From the NCBI GenBank assembly GCA_009797885.1, contig WNKP01000001.1:806001-870000 (forward strand): a stretch of 64,000 nucleotides of DNA, read 5' to 3'. Position numbers and translations under genes: made by a program. The notes below the pieces were generated by a model. That model searched no databases, had not been told where the DNA came from, and saw nothing but the letters and a program-made list of their open reading frames with translations. Each line of letters begins with the position of its first letter. Within the stretch, counting starts at the first letter, position 1. The stretch comes from Flavobacteriaceae bacterium GF1 (GTDB taxonomy: Bacteria; Bacteroidota; Bacteroidia; Flavobacteriales; Flavobacteriaceae). Below are positions 18,462 to 28,082 of this stretch, in pieces.

Positions 18462-19391
18462 CTACTTGCCCCCGCTTTTGGGACTGGATTTTTTCATCTG
18501 TTCACCGATCATATTGCTAGCGGTAAAAGAAGCCACCATGTTGTTAAGCATATCGCTGCCGGCCTGCGGAGAGTTGGGCAGTAGGATCAAATTGGTATTG
18601 GTTTCCTCCCCAATGGATTGTAGGGTATCATAATGTTGGGTAACCACGATCAGCGCTGAAGCCTCTTGTGAATTGATGCCCACTTTGTTCAATACTTCCA
18701 CGGATTCTTCCAGACCCCTGGCAATCTCACGTCGTTGGTCAGCAATACCCTGTCCCTGTAATCGTTTACTTTCGGCCTCGGCCTTTGCTTTTTCCACGAT
18801 TAGGATTCGAGCCGCATCACCTTCAAATTGGGCAGCGATCTTTTCCCTTTCCGAAGCATTGATTCGATTCATGGCCTCTTTTACCTGGGCATCGGGATCA
18901 ATATCGGTCACCAGGGTTTTGATAATATCATACCCATATTCGGACATGTACTCCTGGAGTTCACGTTTTACGGCAATGGCAATATCATCTTTTTTGACAA
19001 AGACATCATCCAGTTTCATTTTGGGTACTTCGGCACGGACCACATCAAAAACAAATGAAGTGATCTGGTCATGGGGGTATTCCAATTTATAAAAGGCATC
19101 ATACACTTTGTCGCGTATCACAACATACTGCACGGACACCTTTAGTTTTACAAAAACATCGTCGAGGGTTTTGGTCTCAATGATAACGTCCAACTGTTGG
19201 ATTTTTAAACTTAACCTGCCGGCAATGCGGTCAACAAGGGGAATCTTCATTTGTAACCCAGAGTTGCGAATGCTTTGGAAACGGCCAAAACGCTCAACAA
19301 CGACCGCAGTCTGCTGCTTGACGATAAAAAAGGAGGCAAATAAAATAATAAGCCCAAAAAAAACGATTGGTATTAGTAAGAAAGTGCTCAT
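18462..19391 (-). CDS. SPFH/band 7 (stomatin-like) membrane protein
   Basis: This 309-residue protein has one N-terminal membrane segment (about residues 4-24). An SPFH/band 7 domain follows at about 25-200, with the typical VVVERFGRFQSI and IPLVDRI motifs. An Ala/Glu-rich coiled coil lies at about 185-250 (AKAEAESKRLQGQGIADQRREIARGL). Such proteins oligomerise in the inner membrane and form scaffolds for proteases or membrane microdomains. Its length and order match the stomatin/QmcA group. No NfeD-type partner gene is adjacent. It is transcribed divergently from the DUF6326 gene. The substrate or partner is unknown. Confidence 0.9.
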   Translation of the reverse strand: MSTFLLIPIVFFGLIILFASFFIVKQQTAVVVERFGRFQSIRNSGLQMKIPLVDRIAGRLSLKIQQLDVIIETKTLDDVFVKLKVSVQYVVIRDKVYDAFYKLEYPHDQITSFVFDVVRAEVPKMKLDDVFVKKDDIAIAVKRELQEYMSEYGYDIIKTLVTDIDPDAQVKEAMNRINASEREKIAAQFEGDAARILIVEKAKAEAESKRLQGQGIADQRREIARGLEESVEVLNKVGINSQEASALIVVTQHYDTLQSIGEETNTNLILLPNSPQAGSDMLNNMVASFTASNMIGEQMKKSSPKSGGK

Positions 19392-19459
19392 TGCATAGTG
19401 TTTTTGATGAATATGGAAAATACGAAAGTCTTGGATAGTATAGGTCTAGAATATGAAAG

Positions 19460-19491
19460 TTTTGTTACAATTCCTGATCGTTGTAACAAAA
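19460..19491 (+). promoter_or_regulatory. Paired TTGTWACAA operator-like sites
   Basis: TTTTGTTACAA (19460-19470) and TTGTAACAAAA (19481-19491) form an 11-base perfect inverted repeat with a 10-base spacer. Each arm contains its own 9-base palindrome TTGTWACAA, with centres 19 bases apart, about two helical turns. This is the layout of a site bound by a pair of dimeric repressors. It lies between the divergent SPFH and DUF6326 genes, 38 bases before the chosen DUF6326 start. Confidence 0.5.
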
Positions 19492-19529
19492 TGGAGACGG
19501 TACAGTCTTATGGGATAAACCTGTCACTA

Positions 19530-19961
19530 ATGGCCATACCATCCAACCCGTTGAGCAATCCCAAAGTGAATATCAAAACAAAACTGGCTTGCTTTTGGGC
19601 TTCCCTCATGTTTTTATATATCTACGCGGATTATTTTGGTCTGATGACTCCTGGAAATCTCGAGGATATGATGAATTTAGAAACGCCAATGGGCCCTACC
19701 ACACCAGGGATCTTGATCGGCTTTTCCGTTTTGCTCATCATTCCGGCGTTGATGATAATGGCCTCGGTCGTTCTTAGGGCCCAATGGAATAGATGGTTGA
19801 ACATTGTCGTAGCGCTATTGTATGCGGTGATTTCCATTTTAATCATTATCAGTGATATGGGAAATGAATGGAAGAAATTCTTTGTACTGTATCAATTTGT
19901 GGAATTATTTGTTTTTGGGATGATTATCTGGCACGCCATAAAATGGCCCAGAACACCTTAG
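19530..19961 (+). CDS. DUF6326-family membrane protein
   Basis: The 143-residue product has four hydrophobic segments and begins near NPKVNIKTKLACFW, followed by YADYFGLMTPG. This is typical of the DUF6326 family, small integral membrane proteins of unknown function. The frame is open further upstream to 19398, but that extension would run through the paired palindromes at 19460-19491. The family also usually starts just before the NPKVNIKTK stretch, so the ATG at 19530 is preferred, with the ATG at 19491 as an alternative. It stands alone, convergent with gltX. The upstream operator suggests it is inducible. Confidence 0.65.
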   Translation: MAIPSNPLSNPKVNIKTKLACFWASLMFLYIYADYFGLMTPGNLEDMMNLETPMGPTTPGILIGFSVLLIIPALMIMASVVLRAQWNRWLNIVVALLYAVISILIIISDMGNEWKKFFVLYQFVELFVFGMIIWHAIKWPRTP

Positions 19962-20033
19962 TTAGCTATCTTTTGGTAGGTGGTGATGTCGGTTTTCGTA
20001 AACGCAAAAAGGTACACGACGGAAACAAATTGA

Positions 20034-21542
20034 CTAAGACAGGGTATTAATTGCCCTACGTATCCTAAGTGAACACTCCTCTTTCCCCAATACCGCCATA
20101 ATGTCAAATAAATGGGGTCCCATCATATCCCCAACAATGACCAAACGCAAAGGAGGCATTACTTTCCCAAAGGAATACCCCTGGTCCCCAATCCAATTTT
20201 TAATGGTGGCTTCAAGGGTGTCCGATGAAAAGTCTTCCATGGACCCTAATACTTCCGCAAGGTGTCCCATGATGGTCGGGGTATCTTCCTTCCACTGTTT
20301 TTTGACTGCTTTTTCCGAATAAGTAGTAGGGGTTTCAAAGAAGTAGCTTCCCAATTCCCATAAGTCCTGGACAAAATTCGCTCGTTCTTTGATGAGTGAA
20401 ATCACTTTTTCCACATGGCCGTCGTTCCGAACATTGCTCGGAATCTTATGATCATCCAAAATCGAATCAAATAAATCCGCTAACTCCCCATCATGCTTTT
20501 TCTGCAACCATTGATGGTTATACCATTTGGTTTTTTCTGGGTCGAATCGAGCACCGGATTTATTGACCCGCTCCAGCGAGAATTCCTGGACAAGTTCTTC
20601 CAGGGAGAACAATTCTTGTTCTGTTCCCGGGTTCCAACCCAAAAACGCCAGAAAATTTAGAACCGCCTCAGGAAAATACCCAGCCTCCCTATATCCCTGG
20701 GATTCCTTCCAGGACAATGGAAAGACCGGAAAGCCGCCTTTTTCACCGTCGCGTTTGCTCAGTTTACCTTTTCCGGTAGGTTTCATAATTAACGGTAAAT
20801 GTGCAAAAATGGGTTTCTCCCAGCCAAGGGCATCGTATAACAAATTGTGCAAAGCCAAGGAAGGAAGCCACTCCTCACCCCTAATGACATGGCTTATTTC
20901 CATGAGATGATCGTCTACAATATTGGCCAAATGATATGTGGGCATGCCATCGCTTTTAAAAAGTATTTTATCATCCAGCACGTTGGTATCAATTTCGATG
21001 GCCCCTCGAATCACATCTTGTAAGACCATTTTTTGGTCCTGTGGGGATTTAAATCGAATAACATAGGGTTGACCGGAATTGAGTTTGGCGTGGGTTTCTT
21101 CTTCCGATAGGGAAAGGGAATTGTCCAGTTTTAAACGATTGTGCCAGTTGTAGATAAAGGTTTTACCCTTGGCCTCATGATCTTTTCGGTGAAAATCCAA
21201 TTTTTCTGCAGTATCGAAAGCATAGTACGCATGCCCTTTGGTTATCAGTTCCAAGGCGTATTGTTTGTACAAGTGTTGGCGCTCACTTTGTCGGTAAGGT
21301 CCAAATGCCCCAGGCTTGGTAGGATCCTCGTCAAAAGGAATCCCGCACCATTTCATGGCTTCAATGATGTATTCCTCTGCACCTTCCACGCGGCGGCTTT
21401 GATCGGTATCCTCTATGCGAAGGACGAAATCACCACCGTTTTTTTTGGCAAACAAATAATTAAAAAGCGCAGTACGGACACCTCCAATATGTAAAGGTCC
21501 GGTAGGACTTGGCGCAAAGCGAACGCGAGTTTTTTTACCCAT
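20034..21542 (-). CDS. gltX: Glutamyl-tRNA synthetase
   Basis: This 502-residue class I synthetase attaches glutamate to tRNA-Glu. The HIGH-type motif is HIGG at residues 18-21 in FAPSPTGPLHIGG, and the KMSKS loop is KLSKRDG near residue 258, both standard for bacterial GluRS. The open frame extends 52 codons further upstream to 21698. That part resembles no GluRS, and a consensus -7 promoter lies inside it, so the start is MGKKTRVRF at 21542. It is divergent from the DUF4175 gene and convergent with the DUF6326 gene. Confidence 0.97.
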   Translation of the reverse strand: MGKKTRVRFAPSPTGPLHIGGVRTALFNYLFAKKNGGDFVLRIEDTDQSRRVEGAEEYIIEAMKWCGIPFDEDPTKPGAFGPYRQSERQHLYKQYALELITKGHAYYAFDTAEKLDFHRKDHEAKGKTFIYNWHNRLKLDNSLSLSEEETHAKLNSGQPYVIRFKSPQDQKMVLQDVIRGAIEIDTNVLDDKILFKSDGMPTYHLANIVDDHLMEISHVIRGEEWLPSLALHNLLYDALGWEKPIFAHLPLIMKPTGKGKLSKRDGEKGGFPVFPLSWKESQGYREAGYFPEAVLNFLAFLGWNPGTEQELFSLEELVQEFSLERVNKSGARFDPEKTKWYNHQWLQKKHDGELADLFDSILDDHKIPSNVRNDGHVEKVISLIKERANFVQDLWELGSYFFETPTTYSEKAVKKQWKEDTPTIMGHLAEVLGSMEDFSSDTLEATIKNWIGDQGYSFGKVMPPLRLVIVGDMMGPHLFDIMAVLGKEECSLRIRRAINTLS

Positions 21543-21559
21543 AACATGAAATTCAATTG

Positions 21560-21567
21560 CAAATATA
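21560..21567 (-). promoter_or_regulatory. Bacteroidota -7 promoter element for gltX
   Basis: Read on the minus strand, TATATTTG matches TAnnTTTG and ends 17 bases before the gltX ATG at 21542. It supports the shorter start. No convincing -33 TTTG was found. Confidence 0.6.
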
Positions 21568-21680
21568 GGGCATGGTATGCATGGCGGCAGACAGATGAAT
21601 TTGTGAAATTGAACTGATTTAACATAATATTTTGGGGTGGACTTTTGTTCAATAACTAATTTGGAAGAAAGAATTGAGTA

Positions 21681-24600
21681 TTGAATAGTTTTCAACACGT
21701 TATAGCGAAACTGGAAGCCTTTAGTAAAAGGTACTACAGCAAGGTGCTTGTAAAAGGGATTTTGTTGTTCTTGACCTTTGGGTTGCTACTTTTTTTACTA
21801 GTTACCGCCACGGAATACCTGTTTTGGCTGTCCACAACAACACGATTGGTCCTTTTCTTTGGCTTCTTGGCCATACTTGTGGGGTTGGGATACCAATATG
21901 TATTGGTTCCGATACTGTATTTGGTAAAACTCAAAAAGGGTATTACGGAAAGGGAGGCTTCACGGTTGATAGGGAGGCATTTTCCAAAAGTGGGGGACAA
22001 ATTGCTCAATTTATTGGAGCTTTCTGAAAATTCGGCGAAAACAGACCTGCTTCTGGCTGCAATTGAGCAACGTTCCGTAGAGTTAAAACCGTTGCCTTTT
22101 GGCGATGCCGTAAACTTTAGGGAAGGTTTTAGGTATGGGCGTTATTTGGTGATTCCCATATTGATTTTGGGTTTGGTGTGGGTTTCTGGAAGCATTGCGG
22201 ATTTTTTCAACTCCTACAACAGGGTAGTCAATTATGATGTGGCCTATGAACCTCCGGCCCCGTTCCAATTCATTTTAAGAAATGGGGATTTAACGGTTTT
22301 GGAGGATACTCCGTTGAAAATCGAGGTGGGCACACATGGCGAAGTAGTTCCAGAGGCGGTATTCATGGAAGTTGGGGGAGAACGAATGTTAATGCAGGCT
22401 ACAGGCAAGGGGACGCACGAGTTTACCTTGGAACCACCACTTACAAACTTTACATTTCGTTTTAGTGCGAATGAAGTGGATTCGCGGGACTACACGGTAA
22501 TGGTGACGAAAGTTCCGGCGATTGCGGATTTTAGGGTAAAGGTAAACTACCCGAACTATTTGGGGTTGGCCGAAAAGGAAATTCGGGGTACTGGTAATAT
22601 GACCATTCCGGAAGGAAGTCGAATTAGTTGGTATTTGGAAGGTTTGAATACAACGACCATTGAATTTATTACCAAGGATACCACCGAATCCTTTGACCGA
22701 ACGGAAAATGAGTTTCTTTTCTCAAAACGGGTTTTTAATACCATGGATTACGAGTTGTCCACTTCCAACCAGGAGGTGAGTCATTATGAACGTTTGGGAT
22801 ATCGATTGAATGTTTTGAAGGATGCAGCGCCAAGGATCAAAGTAGAACAGCTATTGGACTCATTGCGACCCAATGAGATTTATTTTTCCGGTGGAGCCTC
22901 CGATGATAATATGGTGGACAGAATTCATCTGGTCTACTATGAAGCGGGAAAACCGAATGAAGAAAATAGGATAGAATTGTTAAGGCCAAACACCAATGTT
23001 GCGCAATTCTATTATACGTTTCCATCTGGCATTGCCATTGAGGAAGGGAAGGTGTACGAGTTATATTTTGAAGCCGTGGACAACGACGGGCTCAGAGGGG
23101 GAAAACGAGTGAAAAGTCAGGTGTTTAAAACCGCTTTATTGAATGATAAAGAACTGAAAGACAGAGATTTAGAGAATCAAGAATCCTTAATTAAAGGATT
23201 GGATAAGAGTTTGGAACAGCTGGAAGAGCAGAGCGGTGTTTTAATGGAAATGAACTTGCAACAAAAACAGAAGGACAATCTGGAATATAAGGAAAGGGAA
23301 CGAATACGACAGTTCTTGAACAAGCAGCAACAGCAGGAGGAACTGATGGAGAAATTCAGCAGGGAGCTTAGGGAAAACTTGGGGAAAGAGGAGAAGGACA
23401 GTGAAATGAACCAATTGTTACAGGAACGGTTGGAACGGCAGGAACTGGAAGCCAAAAAGAACCAGAAGCTGTTGGAGGAGTTGGATCGGGTAGCGGATAA
23501 AATTGAAAAGGAGGAACTAAAGAAGAGATTGGAGGACTTGGCCAAATCCCAAAGTTCGGGCAAAAGGAACTTGGAGCAGTTGCTGGAGCTTACCAAGCGG
23601 TATTATGTAACGGAAAAGGCAGCGCAACTTGGCGAGAAACTCAATGAACTTTCGGAGAAGCAACAAACGTTGTCAGAACGTAAATTGGAGGAGGGTCTTT
23701 CCAAAAAGGAACAGCAAAAACTGAATGAAGCGTTTGAGGAAATCTCAAAGGAATTGGATGAATTAAAGGGGGATAACCGGGCATTAAAGAAGCCGATGGA
23801 TCTGGACTTTAATAAAAACCAGCAGGAGTCGATCAAAAAAGATCAACGGGAGGCGTTGGAGGAAATCAACAAGCAGCAAGGAGAGGAGAACTCCGGGCTG
23901 AGTGAAGAAGAGAAGGAACAAATACAGAACAAGGCTTCGCAAAGGCAAAAGTCTGCGGCGGAAAAGATGAAGGAACTTTCTGAAAAACTTCAGGAAAGTA
24001 TGTCCGGGGCGGCTGGGGGCTCCAGTGTGGTGGAGGATGCCGAAATGCTACGGCAGATTCTGGACAACTTGGTAACGTTTTCCTTTAAACAGGAAAATTT
24101 ATTGGACAAGGTCAATGGGAGTGATGTGGAGATTGGGGAATTTTCCACAACGGTCAGAAAACAAAAGGAGTTACGGCAGCTTTTTGAACATGTGGACGAC
24201 AGTTTATTTGCACTTTCATTGCGAAGGGCGGAACTATCTGAATTTGTGAACGAACAGATTACGGAAGTGTACTATAATGTTGACAAGACCCTGGAAAGTG
24301 TTGCCGAGAACCAAATTTACCAGGCAGCATCCTATCAGCAGTATGTGTTGAATGCTTCCAATTCGCTGGCGGATTTTTTGGCGGATATCCTGGACAATAT
24401 GCAACAAAGTATGATGAGCGGACAAGGTCAGGGACAAGGTGAAGGTTTTCAATTGCCAGATATCATTAAGAGCCAAGGGGAACTTCAGGAAAAGATGAAT
24501 GGTTCCCAGGGTTCTGAAAAGGGCGAACAGAATGGAGAAGGAAATGAAGGTGAGCAAAGTGGGGAAGGACAAAAAGAAGGAAGTTCCAAGGAAGGTGGAA

Positions 24601-25160
24601 ATGAGGGCAAACAGGGAGAAGGTGAGTCCGAAGGGGAGGAACAAATAGGAAAGCAAGGAAGGGAAAATGAAGGCAAAGGAAAGGGGAATGGTTATGGAGA
24701 ATCCGATGGTTCAGGAAACAACGGGTTGTCAGAGGAACAGCTAAAGGAAATCTATGAAATTTACCAAGAGCAGCAAACCATTCGGCGAACGCTGGAGGAA
24801 CAATTGCAAAATATTATTGATGGGGACAAAAGGGACCTGGCAAAGAAACTGACGATTCAAATGGAACAGTTTGAGGATGCCTTGTTGGAAAATGGGATTA
24901 CGGAGCGGACATTGAATCGAATGAACCAGATCCAACATCAGTTGTTGAAATTGGAGAATGCGGCCTTAAAACAGGGAGAGAAAAAGGAACGTGAAAGTAA
25001 TACCAACAAAAAGGATTACAGCACACCCATTTTGACGAAGCCAGAGTTGTTATCACCAAGAAACAATGAAATTGAGATTTTAAACCGACAAGCATTACCT
25101 TTGCGGCCTGATTTTCAGAATAAAGTGAAGGAATACTTTGGCAATGGCAATCCTTTATAA
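21681..25160 (+). CDS. DUF4175-family membrane protein, long Gln/Glu-rich coiled coil, TTG start
   Basis: This 1,159-residue protein has two N-terminal membrane segments (about 25-75) and a third near 150-172. A beta-rich extracytoplasmic part follows to about 480. A very long Glu/Gln/Lys coiled coil spans about 490-820, and a Gly/Glu/Gln low-complexity tract lies at about 912-1015 before a conserved C-terminal segment. The layout fits the DUF4175 family of Bacteroidota, whose function is unknown. An in-frame TGA lies at 21675-21677 and the next in-frame ATG is more than 200 codons in, beyond the membrane segments. The start is therefore TTG at 21681, giving MNSFQHVIAKLEAF. Its end overlaps ybeY by 17 bases. 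Confidence 0.85.
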   Translation: MNSFQHVIAKLEAFSKRYYSKVLVKGILLFLTFGLLLFLLVTATEYLFWLSTTTRLVLFFGFLAILVGLGYQYVLVPILYLVKLKKGITEREASRLIGRHFPKVGDKLLNLLELSENSAKTDLLLAAIEQRSVELKPLPFGDAVNFREGFRYGRYLVIPILILGLVWVSGSIADFFNSYNRVVNYDVAYEPPAPFQFILRNGDLTVLEDTPLKIEVGTHGEVVPEAVFMEVGGERMLMQATGKGTHEFTLEPPLTNFTFRFSANEVDSRDYTVMVTKVPAIADFRVKVNYPNYLGLAEKEIRGTGNMTIPEGSRISWYLEGLNTTTIEFITKDTTESFDRTENEFLFSKRVFNTMDYELSTSNQEVSHYERLGYRLNVLKDAAPRIKVEQLLDSLRPNEIYFSGGASDDNMVDRIHLVYYEAGKPNEENRIELLRPNTNVAQFYYTFPSGIAIEEGKVYELYFEAVDNDGLRGGKRVKSQVFKTALLNDKELKDRDLENQESLIKGLDKSLEQLEEQSGVLMEMNLQQKQKDNLEYKERERIRQFLNKQQQQEELMEKFSRELRENLGKEEKDSEMNQLLQERLERQELEAKKNQKLLEELDRVADKIEKEELKKRLEDLAKSQSSGKRNLEQLLELTKRYYVTEKAAQLGEKLNELSEKQQTLSERKLEEGLSKKEQQKLNEAFEEISKELDELKGDNRALKKPMDLDFNKNQQESIKKDQREALEEINKQQGEENSGLSEEEKEQIQNKASQRQKSAAEKMKELSEKLQESMSGAAGGSSVVEDAEMLRQILDNLVTFSFKQENLLDKVNGSDVEIGEFSTTVRKQKELRQLFEHVDDSLFALSLRRAELSEFVNEQITEVYYNVDKTLESVAENQIYQAASYQQYVLNASNSLADFLADILDNMQQSMMSGQGQGQGEGFQLPDIIKSQGELQEKMNGSQGSEKGEQNGEGNEGEQSGEGQKEGSSKEGGNEGKQGEGESEGEEQIGKQGRENEGKGKGNGYGESDGSGNNGLSEEQLKEIYEIYQEQQTIRRTLEEQLQNIIDGDKRDLAKKLTIQMEQFEDALLENGITERTLNRMNQIQHQLLKLENAALKQGEKKERESNTNKKDYSTPILTKPELLSPRNNEIEILNRQALPLRPDFQNKVKEYFGNGNPL

Positions 25161-25566
25161 TTACGAGACGGATTTTAGACGGCTGTCAGAACTCGATTAT
25201 TCCGATTGGGTAAGTAGGATAGTGTCCTCCGAGGGATATAACGTGGGAGAGTTGTCCTTTATTTTTTGCGAGGACAATTATTTACATAAGATGAACAGAA
25301 CCTATTTAAATCACGACACCCTAACGGATATTATCACTTTTGATTATTCGACGGGGAAGACGATTTCCGGGGATGTGTTCATATCCATTGAACGGGTATG
25401 TGATAACGCCAAACGTTTTGGCGTTGAAGAGGAAGAAGAATTGCAACGGGTAATGGCGCATGGTGTATTACACCTGTTGGGCTACAATGATAAAACCGAG
25501 GAAGAGTCGGTGGTCATGCGCGCAAAGGAAAATGAAAAAATGAAATTGTTCCACGTGGAACATTAA
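25144..25566 (+). CDS. ybeY: Endoribonuclease YbeY (rRNA maturation factor)
   Basis: This 140-residue metal-dependent endoribonuclease acts in 16S rRNA 3'-end maturation and ribosome quality control. The metal site appears as HGVLHLLGYNDKTEEE near residues 105-120. The third ligand His of the usual GYDH is replaced by Asp-Lys, a form I recall from Bacteroidota. A TTG lies two codons upstream, but the ATG at 25144 is the natural start. It overlaps the DUF4175 gene by 17 bases and precedes mnmG by 3, so all three are probably co-transcribed. Its last codons (LFHVEH) are encoded by a parS-like site. Confidence 0.93.
   Translation: MAILYNYETDFRRLSELDYSDWVSRIVSSEGYNVGELSFIFCEDNYLHKMNRTYLNHDTLTDIITFDYSTGKTISGDVFISIERVCDNAKRFGVEEEEELQRVMAHGVLHLLGYNDKTEEESVVMRAKENEKMKLFHVEH
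25547..25562. other. parS: parS centromere-like site 1
   Basis: TGTTCCACGTGGAACA is a perfect 16-base palindrome, identical to the pseudomonad ParB-binding site parS and two bases (C/T and G/A) from the Bacillus form. It sits in the last codons of ybeY, 7 bases before mnmG. ParB binding is inferred from the sequence. Confidence 0.8.
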
Positions 25567-25569
25567 GGT

Positions 25570-27438
25570 ATGTTTGAAAAGGAATATGATGTAATCGTTG
25601 TTGGAGGTGGCCACGCTGGAGCAGAGGCTGTAGCTGCTGCGGCCAACATGGGTTCTAGGACATTGTTGGTAACGATGAACCTGCAAACCATTGGACAGAT
25701 GTCTTGCAACCCGGCTATGGGAGGTATTGCAAAAGGACAGATTGTACGGGAAATAGATGCTTTGGGCGGCTATAGCGGAATTGTTACGGACAAATCGGCC
25801 ATTCAATTTAAAATGCTCAACAAATCCAAAGGCCCGGCAATGTGGAGTCCTCGGGCCCAGAACGACAGGATGCGCTTTGCGGAAGAATGGCGGTTGGCCC
25901 TTGAACAAACACCCAATGTCGATTTTTATCAGGAGATGGTTTCGGGCTTGTTGGTGGATAATGATAGGGTCGTTGGGGTGAGGACTTCTTTAGGTATCGA
26001 TGTGAGGGGAAAGGCGGTTGTGCTTACCAATGGGACATTTCTGAACGGATTGATTCATATTGGGGAGAAACAATTTGGGGGCGGAAGAGCAGGTGAGAGA
26101 GCGGCAACTGGTATCACGGAGCAATTGGTGGATATCGGGTTCGATAGTGGACGAATGAAAACCGGTACACCGCCAAGGGTCGATGGAAGATCTTTGGACT
26201 ATGACGTTATGATTCCACAACCTGGGGACCAAAACCCGGAAAAGTTCTCCTACTTGAATACACCTTTATTGGACAAACAGCGTGATTGCCATATGACGCA
26301 CACCAGCACCTTGGTGCATGATTTGCTTAGGGAAGGATTTGACCGCTCACCAATGTTCAATGGACGGATTAAAAGCATTGGACCAAGATATTGCCCGTCT
26401 ATAGAGGATAAAATACACCGTTTTTCAGACAAGGATTCACATCAGATTTTTGTGGAACCTGAGGGATGGAATACGGTTGAGGTTTATGTAAATGGATTTT
26501 CAACCTCCCTGCCGGAAGATGTGCAGTATAGGGCACTGCGTTCCGTAAAAGGTTTTGAGAGTGTAAAGTTTTTTAGACCGGGCTACGCAATCGAATATGA
26601 TTACTTTCCGCCGACACAGTTAAAACACACCTTGGAAACGAAGTTGATCAAAAATCTGTATTTCGCAGGGCAGATTAATGGTACTACCGGCTATGAGGAA
26701 GCGGCGTCGCAAGGCTTGATGGCTGGAATAAATGCCCATTTGCAAATCAATGAAAAGGAACCCTTTATTTTAAAAAGGGATGAGGCCTATATTGGAGTAT
26801 TAATAGATGATCTGATTACCAAAGGAACTGAGGAACCGTATCGAATGTTCACCTCTCGGGCCGAATATCGTACATTATTGCGACAAGATAATGCGGACAT
26901 TCGGTTAACCCCCAAAGGGTATGCATTGGGTTTGGCAAAGGAGGAGCGGTTATATAGAATGGAGGAAAAAAAGGAAAAGTCAGATGCTTTTGTTTCTTTT
27001 TTCAGGAAAACAAGTTTTTCTCCTGACGAAATCAACCCGATTTTGGAAGAAATAGGAACGGCCAAAGTGAAACAATCCGACAAAATGTTCAAAGTGTTTT
27101 CCAGGCCAAAAGTAACCATGGACCATATGATGCAGTTGGATTCGGTCATGGAATATGTTAGCAGCAATAGTCTGGATACTGAAGTAATGGAACAGGCAGA
27201 AATTCAGGTGAAGTATTCGGGATACATTGAAAAGGAAAAAAACAATGCGGACAAATTGCAGCGCCTGGAAAATATTAAAATCCCGCAGGGCTTCGATTAT
27301 TCAAGATTAAAGTCGCTTTCTTCCGAGGCGAGGGAAAAATTACAGGAAATACAACCCGTTACAATTTCACAAGCTTCTAGAATTAGCGGCGTGTCCCCAT
27401 CGGACATTAGTGTGCTTTTGGTGTTTTTGGGAAGATAG
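25570..27438 (+). CDS. mnmG: tRNA uridine-5-carboxymethylaminomethyl modification enzyme MnmG (GidA)
   Basis: The 622-residue FAD enzyme works with MnmE to install carboxymethylaminomethyl groups on U34 of certain tRNAs. The N-terminal dinucleotide-binding motif GGGHAGAEA is at residues 12-20. The family signatures [16 protein letters not shown] and [11 protein letters not shown] and the FAD-binding [16 protein letters not shown] are all present. The length is normal. It directly follows ybeY, and perfect or near-perfect parS sites lie at both ends. In many bacteria mnmG lies near the replication origin and parAB, but neither parA nor parB is in this window. Confidence 0.97.
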   Translation: MFEKEYDVIVVGGGHAGAEAVAAAANMGSRTLLVTMNLQTIGQMSCNPAMGGIAKGQIVREIDALGGYSGIVTDKSAIQFKMLNKSKGPAMWSPRAQNDRMRFAEEWRLALEQTPNVDFYQEMVSGLLVDNDRVVGVRTSLGIDVRGKAVVLTNGTFLNGLIHIGEKQFGGGRAGERAATGITEQLVDIGFDSGRMKTGTPPRVDGRSLDYDVMIPQPGDQNPEKFSYLNTPLLDKQRDCHMTHTSTLVHDLLREGFDRSPMFNGRIKSIGPRYCPSIEDKIHRFSDKDSHQIFVEPEGWNTVEVYVNGFSTSLPEDVQYRALRSVKGFESVKFFRPGYAIEYDYFPPTQLKHTLETKLIKNLYFAGQINGTTGYEEAASQGLMAGINAHLQINEKEPFILKRDEAYIGVLIDDLITKGTEEPYRMFTSRAEYRTLLRQDNADIRLTPKGYALGLAKEERLYRMEEKKEKSDAFVSFFRKTSFSPDEINPILEEIGTAKVKQSDKMFKVFSRPKVTMDHMMQLDSVMEYVSSNSLDTEVMEQAEIQVKYSGYIEKEKNNADKLQRLENIKIPQGFDYSRLKSLSSEAREKLQEIQPVTISQASRISGVSPSDISVLLVFLGR

Positions 27439-27445
27439 GGCAGAT

Positions 27446-27461
27446 CGTTCCACGTGGAACA
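27446..27461. other. parS: parS centromere-like site 2
   Basis: CGTTCCACGTGGAACA contains the perfect 14-base core GTTCCACGTGGAAC at 27447-27460 and differs from site 1 only at its first base. It lies 7 bases beyond the mnmG stop, in non-coding sequence, so it is not explained by codon constraint. Confidence 0.78.
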
Positions 27462-27518
27462 ATTTGGATTTTGGCCTGGTTTTTGATTTGCTTTTGTAAC
27501 CAAAAAACCTAGACCAAA

Positions 27519-28082
27519 ATGAGAAACCTTTCCATTATCCTTTTGGGATTTTTTCTAGTGTCATCCTGCATACCGCTGCGTGTTGCCCCAAGGATTTCCG
27601 ACTATAAAACCGTTAAAGGAAAACGCTTTAAAAAAGGACTTCCCAAGAAAACGGTTTTCGTTTTTGAAGACCCAAAACAAGCCGGGCATTTTTATGACTA
27701 TATCAACACAAAATTCAACCTTCAAGACTATTATGTAGATGTGGAAGTGCCATTTCAAATTGATGACAACGATTATTTCTTTTCATTTTATGAAGTGGAA
27801 AAAAAGGATAAGGCAATCAATCTGATTCCTCTTCTTTTTGATGTGACCATGAATGCCGCATTCGCCAATGAGGAGTTTGAAACCTATACGGCCACCGACG
27901 AAAACACCATTTACAGAAGCGGCAATTACTATATTGTGATGGAAGTGTTCTCCAAAATGGAAAAAGACTGTTTGCACGATGACTATGTGAATCGAGCAAG
28001 GGTTTTGACCTATCTTCGCAGCCTAAAGGAAGAATACCTTTCCACCCATAATTACAATGAAGTCGTATTTAAAAACGAATGA
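27519..28082 (+). CDS. Hypothetical lipoprotein
   Basis: The product is 187 residues with a lipoprotein signal peptide and lipobox LVSSC (lipidated Cys at about residue 17). The mature part is basic, then acidic, with aromatic residues throughout and no domain I recognise. It overlaps the following methyltransferase gene by 26 bases, so the two are probably translated together. It lies 80 bases after mnmG, just past parS site 2. Membrane attachment is supported by the lipobox, the function is unknown. Confidence 0.75.
   Translation: MRNLSIILLGFFLVSSCIPLRVAPRISDYKTVKGKRFKKGLPKKTVFVFEDPKQAGHFYDYINTKFNLQDYYVDVEVPFQIDDNDYFFSFYEVEKKDKAINLIPLLFDVTMNAAFANEEFETYTATDENTIYRSGNYYIVMEVFSKMEKDCLHDDYVNRARVLTYLRSLKEEYLSTHNYNEVVFKNE

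Noticed and set aside
21543-21698. Longer gltX start 52 codons upstream
   Set aside because: The extension has no GluRS likeness and contains the promoter.
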